Shown here: positions 8,732 to 21,649 of the stretch, one piece after another
Position numbering within the stretch: position 1 is the first letter of the stretch
Layout of the letters: each line of letters opens with the position of its first letter
Origin: Gordonia sp. X0973
GTDB lineage: Bacteria; Actinomycetota; Actinomycetes; Mycobacteriales; Mycobacteriaceae
Length of the DNA: 64,000 nucleotides
Assembly: GCF_013348785.1 (NCBI RefSeq)
Contig: NZ_CP054691.1
Span: forward strand, 2,046,001 to 2,110,000
Direction of reading: 5' to 3'
The notes under the pieces: generated by a model
Databases searched by the model: none
The model's input: only the letters and a program-made list of their open reading frames with translations
What the model was told of the DNA's origin: nothing
Program-made: the position numbers and the translations under genes

Positions 8732-9362
8732 GGGCGGCCTCCCGACGCAGTGCCAGTGCTTGGTAGACGTACTCGATGCCGGTCACGACCGTAACGATAA
8801 GGGCAGCGGCCATGACGATGTGCGCCGCCCATTCCCACGGATGCGGCAGGGGGATCAGGTAGAGCCCGATCGCGATCGATTGGAGCATCGTCTTGAGCTT
8901 GCCGCCGCGGCTGGCCGCGATGACGCCGTGGCGCAGCACCCAGAACCGCAGCAGCGTCACGCCGATCTCGCGGACGATGATGATCGCGGTGACCCACCAC
9001 GGCAGGATGTGCAGGAGCGACAGGCCGATCAGCGCCGCCCCGATCAGCGCCTTGTCGGCGATCGGGTCGGCGATCTTGCCGAAGTCGGTGACGAGTCCGT
9101 ACTTGCGGGCGACTCGGCCGTCGATCTGGTCGGTGATCGCCGCGACGGCGAAGACGCCGAAGGCCGCCCATCGCCATGCGTCGGAGTGCCCGCCGTCGGC
9201 AAAGAGGACGAGTATGAAGACCGGGACGAGCACGAACCGCAGGATCGTCAGGAGGTTGGCGACGTTCCACACCGACGGCCGGTCCCCCACCGGCTCCGCG
9301 CCCGACACGGCGGCGCGATCGGCCGTATCGCCTGCTTGCGGGCCACCCGCGCGAATTTCCAC
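8724..9362 (-). CDS. pgsA: CDP-diacylglycerol--glycerol-3-phosphate 3-phosphatidyltransferase
   Basis: Makes phosphatidylglycerophosphate in the cytoplasmic membrane. It is 212 residues with several hydrophobic segments and the CDP-alcohol phosphotransferase signature D-x2-DG-x2-AR-x8-G-x3-D-x3-D, read as DQIDGRVARKYG...DFGKIADPIADKA. The first 30 residues are a non-conserved cytoplasmic extension. The GTG start at 9362 is fixed by a TAGGCT hexamer ending 6 nt upstream. It appears to head the pgsA-pncC-clgR-pspA-glycosyltransferase-DUF3046 transcription unit. A pgsA paralogue such as PIP synthase is possible, but gene order favours this role. Confidence 0.88.
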   Translation of the reverse strand: MEIRAGGPQAGDTADRAAVSGAEPVGDRPSVWNVANLLTILRFVLVPVFILVLFADGGHSDAWRWAAFGVFAVAAITDQIDGRVARKYGLVTDFGKIADPIADKALIGAALIGLSLLHILPWWVTAIIIVREIGVTLLRFWVLRHGVIAASRGGKLKTMLQSIAIGLYLIPLPHPWEWAAHIVMAAALIVTVVTGIEYVYQALALRREAARD

Positions 9363-9368
9363 CGTCTC

Positions 9369-9374
9369 AGCCTA
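9369..9374 (-). promoter_or_regulatory. -10 hexamer of the pgsA-clgR-pspA operon promoter
   Basis: TAGGCT ends 6 nt before the pgsA GTG; a leaderless arrangement. Confidence 0.5.
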
Positions 9375-9426
9375 GCGGTGCCACGCCCGGACCACATGGT
9401 GGGAGGCCGCTGCGCAACCGTGTCGC

Positions 9427-9432
9427 TACTCT
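9427..9432 (+). promoter_or_regulatory. -10 hexamer of a leaderless argA promoter
   Basis: TACTCT ends 8 nt before the ATG at 9441. Confidence 0.5.
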
Positions 9433-9440
9433 GTTTATCC

Positions 9441-9983
9441 ATGACGGCTGACTCCGACCCGCGCGACGTGCTCGTCCGGCGGGCCCGCACGTCGGACGTC
9501 CCGCGGATCAAAACGCTCATCGACGTGTACTCCGGGCGCATCCTGCTGGCCAAGAACCTCGTCACCCTCTACGAGTCGGTGCAGGAGTTCTGGGTCGCCG
9601 AGGTCGACGGCGAGGTCGTCGGCTGCGGGGCGCTGCACGTGCTGTGGTCCGACCTCGGCGAGGTGCGCACCGTCGCCGTCGACCCGGCACAGGCCGGGCG
9701 CGGTATCGGCCACCGGATCGTGGCCCGCCTGATGGCCCAGGCCCGCGCGTTGGAACTGCACCGGGTCTTCGTGCTGACCTTCGAGACCGAGTTCTTCGCC
9801 CGGCACGGGTTCGCCGAGATCGAGGGCACCCCGGTGTCGCGCGAGGTGTACGAGGAGATGTGCCGTTCCTACGACACCGGTGTCGCCGAATTCCTCGACC
9901 TGTCCTACGTCAAGCCGAACACCCTGGGGAACACCCGGATGCTGGCACTGCTCGACGAAAGTCACGACCTCCCGACCGGGTGA
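9441..9983 (+). CDS. argA: Amino-acid N-acetyltransferase (N-acetylglutamate synthase, Rv2747 type)
   Basis: Single-domain GNAT of 180 residues that transfers acetyl from acetyl-CoA to the amino group of glutamate, the first step of arginine synthesis. The acetyl-CoA site is visible as VRTVAVDPAQAGRGIGHRIVARLM, followed by a segment with EFFARHGFAEI typical of this family. The location between pgsA and ftsK equals that of M. tuberculosis Rv2747. The long upstream extension of the frame was rejected because the GNAT fold starts at VLVRRARTSDVPRI and the -10 hexamer points to 9441. Confidence 0.87.
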   Translation: MTADSDPRDVLVRRARTSDVPRIKTLIDVYSGRILLAKNLVTLYESVQEFWVAEVDGEVVGCGALHVLWSDLGEVRTVAVDPAQAGRGIGHRIVARLMAQARALELHRVFVLTFETEFFARHGFAEIEGTPVSREVYEEMCRSYDTGVAEFLDLSYVKPNTLGNTRMLALLDESHDLPTG

Positions 9984-9992
9984 GCGGCGGAG

Positions 9993-10973
9993 TCACTCCA
10001 CCGGCTTCGCCGGGCGGTTGCGCGCGGCCGAGTGGATCAGGCTCGCCACGGTCGTGACGACGAGCGTCGCGCCGATCACCGCCAGCGAAAGCCCCGTCGA
10101 AATCTCCGGAACGGCGACGTGCTGCCCGCCGTTGATGAACGGCAGGGTGTTCTCGTGCAGCGCGTGCAGGATCAGCTTGACGCCGATGAACGCCAGGATG
10201 AACGAAAGCCCGTAGGACAGGAACACCAATCGGTCGAGTAGTCCGCCGATGAGGAAGTAGAGCTGCCGCAGACCCATGAGCGCGAACGCGTTGGCCGTGA
10301 ACACCAGGTAGGGCTCCTGGGTGAGGCCGTAGATCGCCGGAATCGAGTCGAAGGCGAACAGCAGGTCGGTGAACCCGATGACGACCAGGACCAGCAGCAG
10401 CGGCGTCGCGAGCCGACGGCCGTCGACCCGGGTGAACAGCTTGTCGCCGTCGTATTCCTCCGACGTCCGCAGGTGGCGTTTGGCGAACCGTTCGATGCGC
10501 CCCTCGCCCGCATCCTCCTCGCCGCCGCGCAGCATGTTGACCGCGGTGAGGACCAGGATCAGACCGAATGCGTAGAACACCCAGCTGTAGCGGGCGATGG
10601 CCGCGGCCCCCGCGGCGATGAAGATCCCGCGCATGAACAGCGCCATGAGGATGCCCAGCAGCAACACCTTCTGCTGGTAGATCCGCGGCACGGCGAACTT
10701 CGCCATGATCACGACGAAGACGAACAGGTTGTCGACCGAGAGCGCCTTCTCGGTCACGTACCCGGCGAAGTATTCACCGGCAAAGCCCCCGCCCCAGCGC
10801 CACCACACGAACAGGCCGAAGACGACGGCGATCGCGATGTAGACCGTCGACCAGAACCCGGACTCGCGAAGAGTCGGCGCGTGCGGCACCCGCACGTGGG
10901 AGAAGAAATCGAAAACGAAGAGACCCAGAATCACGAGAATGGTGATTCCCCAGGTCAGAAATGAGATGTCCAA
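9993..10973 (-). CDS. TerC/Alx family membrane protein, probable manganese exporter
   Basis: Polytopic membrane protein of 326 residues with about nine hydrophobic segments and the TerC hallmarks EKALSVDNLFVFVVI and FTDLLFAFDSIPAIYG, whose acidic residues lie in the membrane. Alx/TerC proteins are linked to Mn2+ export. The start is taken as TTG at 10973, giving LDISFLTWG at the family N-terminus, because GGAGG lies 9 nt upstream; the in-frame extension upstream is inside the riboswitch and is not conserved. Control by the element at 11015-11150 and the sequestering hairpin at 10982-11020 is expected. The short loop around residues 180-200 carries GGEEDAGEGRIERF. Confidence 0.87.
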   Translation of the reverse strand: MDISFLTWGITILVILGLFVFDFFSHVRVPHAPTLRESGFWSTVYIAIAVVFGLFVWWRWGGGFAGEYFAGYVTEKALSVDNLFVFVVIMAKFAVPRIYQQKVLLLGILMALFMRGIFIAAGAAAIARYSWVFYAFGLILVLTAVNMLRGGEEDAGEGRIERFAKRHLRTSEEYDGDKLFTRVDGRRLATPLLLVLVVIGFTDLLFAFDSIPAIYGLTQEPYLVFTANAFALMGLRQLYFLIGGLLDRLVFLSYGLSFILAFIGVKLILHALHENTLPFINGGQHVAVPEISTGLSLAVIGATLVVTTVASLIHSAARNRPAKPVE

Positions 10974-10981
10974 GCGACTCA

Positions 10982-11020
10982 ACCTCCAGCGCGCAACACG
11001 AGTGAAGCGATGCTGGAGGT
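10982..11020 (-). promoter_or_regulatory. Ribosome-binding-site sequestering hairpin, riboswitch expression platform
   Basis: ACCTCCAGC (11020-11012 on the minus strand) and GCTGGAGGT (10990-10982) form a perfect 9-bp stem with a 21-nt loop. The 3' arm contains the GGAGG of the TerC gene; the 5' arm contains the CCTCC that also closes P1 of the aptamer. The two pairings are mutually exclusive, which predicts a translational ON switch. Confidence 0.72.
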
Positions 11021-11150
11021 CTCTCCCATCCGCCCATCGGATCGATGTCGCGGACCGGCGTCCCGGGTGTCGCGGTTCCAAACGATGGCGTCCGGTTCCG
11101 CGGCGCCGTATTGACGAGAGCGCCGACGAGGTCGGGGATACTCCCCTCCT
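11015..11150 (-). ncRNA. yybP-ykoY type manganese riboswitch (aptamer)
   Basis: The minus strand reads AGGAGG-GGAGUAU at the 5' side (11150-11138), CUCGUCAAUACGG in the middle (11118-11106) and GAGACCUCC at the 3' side (11023-11015). These match the conserved parts of the yybP-ykoY Mn2+ aptamer: GGGGAGUA loop, GUCAAUA-like segment and GAGACC before the closing P1 strand. GGAGG and CCUCC pair as P1. The element is followed 41 nt later by a TerC/Alx gene, the classic partner of this riboswitch. Helix P2 and other details were not folded computationally. Confidence 0.82.
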
Positions 11151-11204
11151 GATCGTGCGCTCAGTCTACCGGCTGTCGGCGAGGCGAGCCAGTCGCGTGC
11201 CGCG

Positions 11205-14051
11205 CTATTCGGTCCCGCCCCCGATGGAGGCGATGACGCCGGCCAGGTCCTCGGGCTTGACCAGGACCTCACGGGCCTTGGAGCCTTCCGACGGTCCGAC
11301 GATGCCGCGCGTCTCCATCAGGTCCATCAGCCTCCCCGCCTTGGCGAATCCCACGCGCAGCTTGCGCTGCAGCATCGATGTGGAGCCGAATTGGCTGCTC
11401 ACAACCAGTTCGATCGCCTGCAGCAGGTCGTCGAGGTCCCCGCCGATGTCGGCGTCGATCTCCTTCTTGTCCCCGGCCTTGGCCTCTGTCACGCCGTCGA
11501 CGAACTCCGGGTCCGCCTGGGTCTTCGCGAACTCGACGACGGCACTGATCTCGTCGTCGGTGATGAACGCGCCCTGCAGGCGCACCGGCTTGCTGGCCCC
11601 CATCGGCAGGAAGAGGCCGTCGCCCATGCCGATCAGCTTCTCGGCCCCCGGCTGGTCCAGGATGACGCGCGAATCGGTCAGCGACGAGGTGGCGAAGGCC
11701 AGCCGCGACGGGACGTTCGTCTTGATCAGGCCGGTGACGACGTCGACCGACGGCCGCTGCGTCGCCAAGACCAGGTGGATGCCCGCGGCGCGCGCCTTCT
11801 GGGTGATGCGCACGATGGCGTCCTCGACGTCGCGCGGAGCGGTCATCATCAGATCGGCGAGCTCGTCGACGATGGCGAGGATGTACGGGTAGGGCTGGTA
11901 CACGCGTTCGCTGCCCAGCGGGGCGGTGATCTCGCCCGAACGCACCTTGGCGTTGAAGTCGTCGATATGGCGGACCCGGCTGGCCTTCATGTCCTGGTAG
12001 CGCTGCTCCATCTCCTCGACCAGCCAGGCGAGCGCCGCCGCCGCCTTCTTGGGCTGCGTGATGATCGGGGTGATCAGGTGTGGGATGCCCTCATACGGCG
12101 TCAGCTCGACCATCTTCGGGTCGATGAGGATCATCCGGACGTCGTCGGGGGCCGAGCGCGCCAACAGCGAGACCAGCATTGAGTTGACGAAGCTCGACTT
12201 ACCCGATCCGGTCGAGCCGGCCACCAACAGGTGGGGCATCTTCGCCAGGTCGGCGGTCACGAAGTCGCCCTCGATGTCCTTGCCGAGGCCGATGACCAGC
12301 GGATGCTTGTCCTTGCGCGTCGACGGGGCCTTGAGGACGTCGGCCAGGCGGACCATCTCACGATCGGCGTTGGGCACCTCGATCCCGACGGCGGATTTGC
12401 CCGGGATGGGTGCCAGCAGACGCACGTTGTCGGTCGCGGCCGCGTAGGCGATGTTCCGCTGCAGCGCGGTGATCTTCTCGACCTTCACACCGGGGCCGAG
12501 TTCCACCTCGTACCGGGTGACCGTCGGGCCACGGGTGTAGCCGGTGACCGCTGCGTCGATCTTGAACTGCTCCAGGACGCCGGTGATCCGGTCGATCATC
12601 TCGTCGTTGGCGCGACTGCCCCGCTTGGGCGGATCGCCGTCGATCAGCAGCTTCGCGGGCGGGAGCCGGTAGGCGCGCTTGCGCGGCGCACCCCGGGTCG
12701 GCGCGCTCGGCGCGGGAATCGCGGCCTCCGGGACGGCCTGGGCGCCGGCCGGCGGACCGATCGGCTGGGTCGGCTCGTCACCGATGGGCATCGTCGTCCG
12801 GTTGGCGAACTCCTCGTCGTCGAGGGAACCGATGGGCGACGGGACACGGCTGGCGAGGGCACCGGCCGTCGGCCGCGTCGGCGTCGCCGACCAGGGCGCG
12901 TCGTCGGGCGGGTAGTTGTCGTGCGGTGTGGGCACGCGGCGCTGGGGTCCGGTCTGCTGCCAGGTCGGCACCTCGTCGTAGCCGAGGTCGTCGGACTGTC
13001 CGCCGGAGGCGATGTCGTCGAACTCGTCGTCCCACGGGGCCGCGACCGACTGTTCCGCGTCGTAGACCTCGTACTCGCCGTCATCCGCGTAGTCGTCGTA
13101 CTCGGTGTCGTATTCGGCGTAATCGTCGTCGGCGAAGTCGTCCGCCCCGACCACGCCGAACCGGCCGTAGCGCGATCCGAGACCCAGGTAGCCGCGCACA
13201 CCGTCGAACAGCTCGCGCACCGAGCTGCGGCTGACCATCACCGCGCCGCCCAGGCAGACGAGGACCAGCAGCGGAACGGCAAGCCACGGGGTGATCCCGC
13301 TGCTCAACGGGGTTCCGGCGACGAAACCGAGGAATCCGGCGACACGGCTGCGACCGTCGAGGTCGGTCGGCTGCCCGCCGATCAGGTGGATCAGACCGAG
13401 CACCGAGAGCACCACCAGAAGGAGGCCCACCACGATCCGCGGGCGACGCAGATGGTCGGCCGGACGGCGCATGAGCACCATCGCGGCGACGAACAGCAGC
13501 ACCGGCAGCGCGTACGCGCCCATCCCGACAGCGGAGCGGACCAGCGCGTCGAGGAAGGGGCCGACGGGTTCGGCCACGTGGAACCAGATGACCGCCGCCG
13601 ACGCCGCCGCGGCCACCAGCAGGATCAGCGCGATGGAGTCGCGTCGCTGCGACGGGGCCGCGACGGGCTCCTCGCCGTAGACGTCGGGGTCGGCCGGCGC
13701 CTCGTAGGCGCTGCCCATCCGGGCCACCGACCCCACGCCCCGGGCGGCGAATCCCCAGGCCGCAGCGATGCCGCTGCCCACCCGCATCCCGGCGGTGGGC
13801 CGGTGCAGGTCGACGGAGGCGTTGGCGTTGGTGCGCGATCGGGGCGCGCCGGTCTTGCCGCGTGCTGCCGACGAACGGTTCGCACCGCTTCTGGGAGTGC
13901 CTGACTTGGACTTGGCCGATCCGCCTCGACTCGCCGTCGAGCGCGTGCCCGAGGTTCGCGTCGAATCGGACCGTCCGGAGGAGGATTTCGCCGTCGAGCC
14001 ACGGGAAGCGGTTGAGCGCGCAGCGGTACGACTGGGTGCCTTCGAAGCCAT
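11205..14051 (-). CDS. ftsK: DNA translocase FtsK
   Basis: Septal DNA pump that clears and aligns chromosome ends at division; 948 residues. The first ~85 residues are a low-complexity basic Ser/Thr/Arg/Lys tail. Four or so hydrophobic segments follow at about 125-275, then an acidic Asp/Tyr-rich linker (about 295-360), a Pro-rich part, and the motor domain with Walker [13 protein letters not shown] near 612-623, [16 protein letters not shown] and VDELADLMM. The last ~65 residues form the gamma winged helix for KOPS recognition ([18 protein letters not shown]). Of two ATGs, 14051 is preferred over 14096 because TAAGCT ends 7 nt upstream of it. Confidence 0.96.
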   Translation of the reverse strand: MASKAPSRTAARSTASRGSTAKSSSGRSDSTRTSGTRSTASRGGSAKSKSGTPRSGANRSSAARGKTGAPRSRTNANASVDLHRPTAGMRVGSGIAAAWGFAARGVGSVARMGSAYEAPADPDVYGEEPVAAPSQRRDSIALILLVAAAASAAVIWFHVAEPVGPFLDALVRSAVGMGAYALPVLLFVAAMVLMRRPADHLRRPRIVVGLLLVVLSVLGLIHLIGGQPTDLDGRSRVAGFLGFVAGTPLSSGITPWLAVPLLVLVCLGGAVMVSRSSVRELFDGVRGYLGLGSRYGRFGVVGADDFADDDYAEYDTEYDDYADDGEYEVYDAEQSVAAPWDDEFDDIASGGQSDDLGYDEVPTWQQTGPQRRVPTPHDNYPPDDAPWSATPTRPTAGALASRVPSPIGSLDDEEFANRTTMPIGDEPTQPIGPPAGAQAVPEAAIPAPSAPTRGAPRKRAYRLPPAKLLIDGDPPKRGSRANDEMIDRITGVLEQFKIDAAVTGYTRGPTVTRYEVELGPGVKVEKITALQRNIAYAAATDNVRLLAPIPGKSAVGIEVPNADREMVRLADVLKAPSTRKDKHPLVIGLGKDIEGDFVTADLAKMPHLLVAGSTGSGKSSFVNSMLVSLLARSAPDDVRMILIDPKMVELTPYEGIPHLITPIITQPKKAAAALAWLVEEMEQRYQDMKASRVRHIDDFNAKVRSGEITAPLGSERVYQPYPYILAIVDELADLMMTAPRDVEDAIVRITQKARAAGIHLVLATQRPSVDVVTGLIKTNVPSRLAFATSSLTDSRVILDQPGAEKLIGMGDGLFLPMGASKPVRLQGAFITDDEISAVVEFAKTQADPEFVDGVTEAKAGDKKEIDADIGGDLDDLLQAIELVVSSQFGSTSMLQRKLRVGFAKAGRLMDLMETRGIVGPSEGSKAREVLVKPEDLAGVIASIGGGTE

Positions 14052-14058
14052 GAGAGAA

Positions 14059-14064
14059 AGCTTA
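14059..14064 (-). promoter_or_regulatory. -10 hexamer of a leaderless ftsK promoter
   Basis: TAAGCT ends 7 nt before the ftsK ATG at 14051. Confidence 0.5.
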
Positions 14065-14137
14065 ACTCTGGTGGTCACACCAATCACACCTGCCACACGG
14101 GTAACGGTGCGGCGTGTCGGATTTGTGACCTCCGGGC

Positions 14138-14204
14138 TTCCTCCCGCAGTTTCCCTTCTTCCCGACGAAACTTCGTCGGGAAGAGACGAGAAGTGCGGGA
14201 GGAA
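14138..14204 (-). terminator. Nested inverted repeat, probable terminator of rnj
   Basis: Starts 3 bp past the rnj stop codon. An outer pair TTCCTCCCGCA (14138-14148) and TGCGGGAGGAA (14194-14204) encloses an inner pair TTCCCGACGAA (14159-14169) and TTCGTCGGGAA (14172-14182), both 11 bp and perfect. There is no U tract, as is common for actinobacterial terminators. Because it is symmetric it could also act on a read-through plus-strand transcript. Confidence 0.6.
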
Positions 14205-14207
14205 CCG

Positions 14208-17882
<3,675 letters not shown>

Positions 17883-17917
17883 GGGAATGCCTTCTGCTGG
17901 TGGGCTGGATGGCCCCA

Positions 17918-17923
17918 ACACTA
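17918..17923 (-). promoter_or_regulatory. Possible -10 hexamer for thyX-dapA-rnj
   Basis: TAGTGT on the minus strand would start transcription about 28 nt before the thyX GTG, leaving room for its AGAAGG ribosome-binding site. Confidence 0.4.
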
Positions 17924-17947
17924 GCCCGGCCGTTCGCCTCGGCCGGT

Positions 17948-17953
17948 TATGGT
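17948..17953 (+). promoter_or_regulatory. -10 hexamer of a leaderless phosphatase promoter
   Basis: TATGGT ends 6 nt before the ATG at 17960. Confidence 0.45.
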
Positions 17954-17959
17954 CGGTTC

Positions 17960-18826
17960 ATGCAGCAGACCGCGTCGCCCCTCCTCCGCCCCACCCGACC
18001 GCGTCCCACCGCGGCCCGACTCACCACCGCGGCCGCCTGCGCCGTGCTCGCCCTCGGCATGACGGTGCTGGCCGTCGATCCGGCCGCACAGGCCGCGCCC
18101 GCCCCCGACTCCCGGTCCGGCGCCGCCCATTCCGACGCGGCCCACCCGGTGAAGACCGATCCGCGCCTGATCCGACTGCAGGGCACGGAGAACACGCGGA
18201 CCTTCGCGACCTACCGCACCACCGATGGGCATGCGCTGAACCCGCGGGTCATCCGCAGCGACAACCTGTCCAAGTTGACCCCGGGCGACCAGCGCGCCCT
18301 GGCCGGGCGCGGGGTGGCGACCGTCGTCGACCTGCGCACCGGCATCGAGCGGGGTTTGCAGCCCGATCGGCCGGTGCCCGGCGCCAAGAACGTCGCCGCC
18401 GACATCTTCGGCGACCAACTCGTCGGAGCGCTCAATCTCGACGACGGCTACCGCATGTTCGTCTCCGAGCCCCACGCCCGCGCCGAGTTCGCGCGGACCC
18501 TGCGGCTGGTGTCGGCCACCCTCGCCAAGGGACACGCGGTGCTGTTCCACTGCACGGCGGGCAAGGACCGCACCGGCTGGACCGCCGCCATGCTCCTGAC
18601 CATCGCCGGCGTCGACCGCGCGACGGTGAACCGCGACTACCTCGCGTCGAACAAGTTCCGCCACACCACCTCGGCCGACGCCCAGAACGGCGTGCGGATC
18701 GAATGGCTCAACACGTCGTTCGCGACCGCCGACCGCATGTACGGCAGCTTCGACGGCTACCTGCGCCGGGGGCTGCGCCTGTCCGACGCGGAGATCGCGA
18801 CCCTGCGCGCCCAGCTGCGCGGATAG
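17960..18826 (+). CDS. Secreted tyrosine-protein phosphatase
   Basis: A 288-residue exported phosphatase. The N-terminus has a basic stretch, a hydrophobic core AACAVLALGMTVLAV and an Ala-rich cleavage region (AQAAPAP near residue 45), a long Sec-type signal. The catalytic P-loop is HCTAGKDRTGW, a CX5R motif of the Y_phosphatase3/PtpB-like group that can act on phosphotyrosine or phosphoinositides. The conserved start of the catalytic domain is LQGTENTRTFATYRTTDG, with ALNPRVIRSDNLS following. The substrate is unknown. The gene converges on the HAD gene at 18834. Confidence 0.85.
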   Translation: MQQTASPLLRPTRPRPTAARLTTAAACAVLALGMTVLAVDPAAQAAPAPDSRSGAAHSDAAHPVKTDPRLIRLQGTENTRTFATYRTTDGHALNPRVIRSDNLSKLTPGDQRALAGRGVATVVDLRTGIERGLQPDRPVPGAKNVAADIFGDQLVGALNLDDGYRMFVSEPHARAEFARTLRLVSATLAKGHAVLFHCTAGKDRTGWTAAMLLTIAGVDRATVNRDYLASNKFRHTTSADAQNGVRIEWLNTSFATADRMYGSFDGYLRRGLRLSDAEIATLRAQLRG

Positions 18827-18833
18827 CCGGCGC

Positions 18834-19595
18834 TCAGGCGAGGAGCGCGGTGAGCCGGGTCGCGGTGTCCTCGTGCCCGTGTACCTGCACCGAGTCGATG
18901 CCGAGGTCGGCGACCGGACGATCGTTGCCGCCCTCGTCGAGGCGGTCGCCGAAGAACAGGATGTCGCCGGTTCCCAGGCTCAGGAGCTCCATGAGCCGCC
19001 GCGCCCCATAGGCCTTGTCGATCCCCTTGCGGGTGATGTCGACCGAGGTCGAACCGCCGCTGCGGACCTCGAGATCGGGCAGCCGCTGCGCGGCGTAGGC
19101 GCGCAGGGATTCCTTCTTCCCGCCGTCGGGGTCCCAGGCGGCCTTCGCGTCGACGGGCGCCTTCTGGCCCAGGGCGCTGAAGGTGATCTGGCTGCCCCGG
19201 TCCTCGAGGATCGGACCCCACGTCTTCGACTCCCAGAGGCCCAGCTCGCGCGCACCCGTTTCGACGACGTCGAGCGCACGGGCCTTCTGGTCCTCGGTGA
19301 GGTCCTCCTTGTAGACGGTCTCCCAGTCGCCGTCGGCGAAGCGCAGGTAGTGGGTGCCGCACGTCGGCATGAGGTGCAGGCGCTCCAGCCCGTCGAAGCT
19401 CCCGATCCGGTTGAGGACTTGGTTGCGGAACTGGGTCTCGTTGCCGCCGGAGATGATGCACACCGACGCCTGCCCGAGCAGACGGCGCATCAGGTCGACC
19501 ATCTCGTCGCTCAACGGGCTCTTCGACGCGGCGAGCGTGTCATCGAGGTCGAACATCACGAGCGAATAGGACTTGCCGTCCTGGGTAACCGCCAC
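18834..19595 (-). CDS. HAD-IIB family hydrolase, phosphomannomutase-like
   Basis: A 253-residue haloacid-dehalogenase-type phosphatase/mutase. Motif I is FDLDDTLAASKSP with both aspartates, motif II lies in CIISGGNE, and motif IV in DILFFGDRLDEGGND. The cap region with MPTCGTHYLRF and VDITRKGIDKAYG resembles eukaryotic-type phosphomannomutases (subfamily IIB). Whether it is a mutase or a simple sugar-phosphate phosphatase cannot be decided. Start is a GTG at 19595 with AAGGA upstream. Confidence 0.8.
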   Translation of the reverse strand: MAVTQDGKSYSLVMFDLDDTLAASKSPLSDEMVDLMRRLLGQASVCIISGGNETQFRNQVLNRIGSFDGLERLHLMPTCGTHYLRFADGDWETVYKEDLTEDQKARALDVVETGARELGLWESKTWGPILEDRGSQITFSALGQKAPVDAKAAWDPDGGKKESLRAYAAQRLPDLEVRSGGSTSVDITRKGIDKAYGARRLMELLSLGTGDILFFGDRLDEGGNDRPVADLGIDSVQVHGHEDTATRLTALLA

Positions 19596-19663
19596 TGCAA
19601 TCCTTGTCGTCGGCCGGCGGGCAGCTCCCGCCCGGAGTCGGGAGTCTACTTTGCCATATCGGA

Positions 19664-20236
19664 TCAGCCGGGTTGCTGGGCTGCATCACCGGTGGCGGCG
19701 GCGCGGCTCTTGTACCAGTTGGTGAAACTGATCGGCAGGATGAAGCCGACCGCTTGGGCGATGCCGTCGGCTAGGTCGCCGGCATCGGTGCGGTAGATGA
19801 TCCAGACCGCGATCGCGGTGAGGGTGAACGCCACCGCCCAGACCGCGGTGATCACCCGGTTGACGCGACGGAACTTCTCGGTGCCCCAATATTGTTGCGG
19901 CACCTCACGTTTGGCGATTCCCTCGGTGAAGGGCTTGCCGATGGCCAACGAGGCCCACGCGGTCAACGCCAGCCAGCCGAACGCCAACGTGCTGTCGTAT
20001 TGGTGGATCGTCGTGTTCCGGGTGATGAATCCGACCGCCGCGAGCGCGACGAAGAAGACCACCGCGCTGATCTCGAGGATCTGCGCGTCGGGTCCGATAC
20101 CGTGCCGGCGGTCGTCGAGGATCAGCGCCAAACCGACGACGACGGCGGCCAACGCGCCCCAGCGCCAGGAGTCGTCGCTGAATCCGGCCACCACCCCGTA
20201 GACGATCCAGGGTGCGAATCCGCGCAGGATGGTCAT
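19664..20236 (-). CDS. Conserved integral membrane protein, function unknown
   Basis: A 190-residue protein with about five to six transmembrane segments (FAPWIVYGVVAGF, WGALAAVVVGLALIL, SAVVFFVALAAVGFI, LAFGWLALTAWASLAI, VITAVWAVAFTLTAIAVWIIY, AQAVGFILPISFT). I do not recognise a catalytic motif. ATG at 20236 starts the first membrane segment. It lies 41 bp downstream of dfrA on the same strand and may be co-transcribed with thyA-dfrA. Confidence 0.7.
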   Translation of the reverse strand: MTILRGFAPWIVYGVVAGFSDDSWRWGALAAVVVGLALILDDRRHGIGPDAQILEISAVVFFVALAAVGFITRNTTIHQYDSTLAFGWLALTAWASLAIGKPFTEGIAKREVPQQYWGTEKFRRVNRVITAVWAVAFTLTAIAVWIIYRTDAGDLADGIAQAVGFILPISFTNWYKSRAAATGDAAQQPG

Positions 20237-20277
20237 CGTTCCTCGCTCCGCCTTCGTGTTCTCAATAGCGCTGCGTC

Positions 20278-20798
20278 TCAGTCGCGCTTGCGACGATAGT
20301 TGACGAATCGATAGTCGAGGCCGGAATCCGACCGCAGCCATTCGCCGGTGGACTCGGTCTCCCACCCGTCGCCGATCTCGGGTGCGAAAGCGTCGGCACC
20401 GGGCACGTCGACGTCGATCTCGGTGACCGCCAACTCGGTCGCCCGGGCCATCGTCGAGCGATAGATCTCGGCCCCGCCGATCACCGACACCGGCTCTCCC
20501 GCGGCCAGCGCGAGTGCCTCGTCGACGGTCCGCGCGCGCACCGCCCCGTCGTCGGACCAATCGTCGTTTCGGGTGACGACGATGTTGCGCCGCCCGGGCA
20601 GCGGGCGAAACTTTCGCGGCAGCGAGTCCCAGGTCTTACGGCCCATGACGACCGGATGGCCGACGGTCAGCTCCTTGAAGCGCGCCAGGTCTTCCGGGAC
20701 CCGCCACGGAATCGTGTTGTCGCGCCCGATCGCACCGTCGCGCGCCTGGGCCCACACGAGGCACACCCGCGCGGGCATGGCGACCCATGCGGTATCGC

Positions 20799-20802
<4 letters not shown>
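20278..20802 (-). CDS. dfrA: Dihydrofolate reductase
   Basis: NADPH-dependent reduction of dihydrofolate to tetrahydrofolate; 174 residues. Motifs are [24 protein letters not shown] in two short conserved parts (IGRDN, IPW), the NADPH site [12 protein letters not shown] and VIGGAEIY. The GTG at 20802 overlaps the thyA stop (GTGA) and adds eight residues ahead of MPARV; initiation at ATG 20778 is the alternative. It regenerates the folate consumed by ThyA, encoded immediately upstream. Confidence 0.95.
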
Positions 20803-21605
<803 letters not shown>

Positions 21606-21612
21606 GGCACCG

Positions 21613-21618
21613 AGTCTA
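21613..21618 (-). promoter_or_regulatory. -10 hexamer of the thyA-dfrA promoter, leaderless type
   Basis: TAGACT ends 7 nt before the thyA ATG. Confidence 0.5.
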
Positions 21619-21649
21619 TCCAGCCGACGCGTCCGGGGCCCGCTTCGAC

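Noticed and set aside
14051..14096. Upstream ATG at 14096 as ftsK start
   Set aside because: It lies upstream of the TAAGCT hexamer that points to ATG 14051, has no ribosome-binding site and adds no conserved residues.
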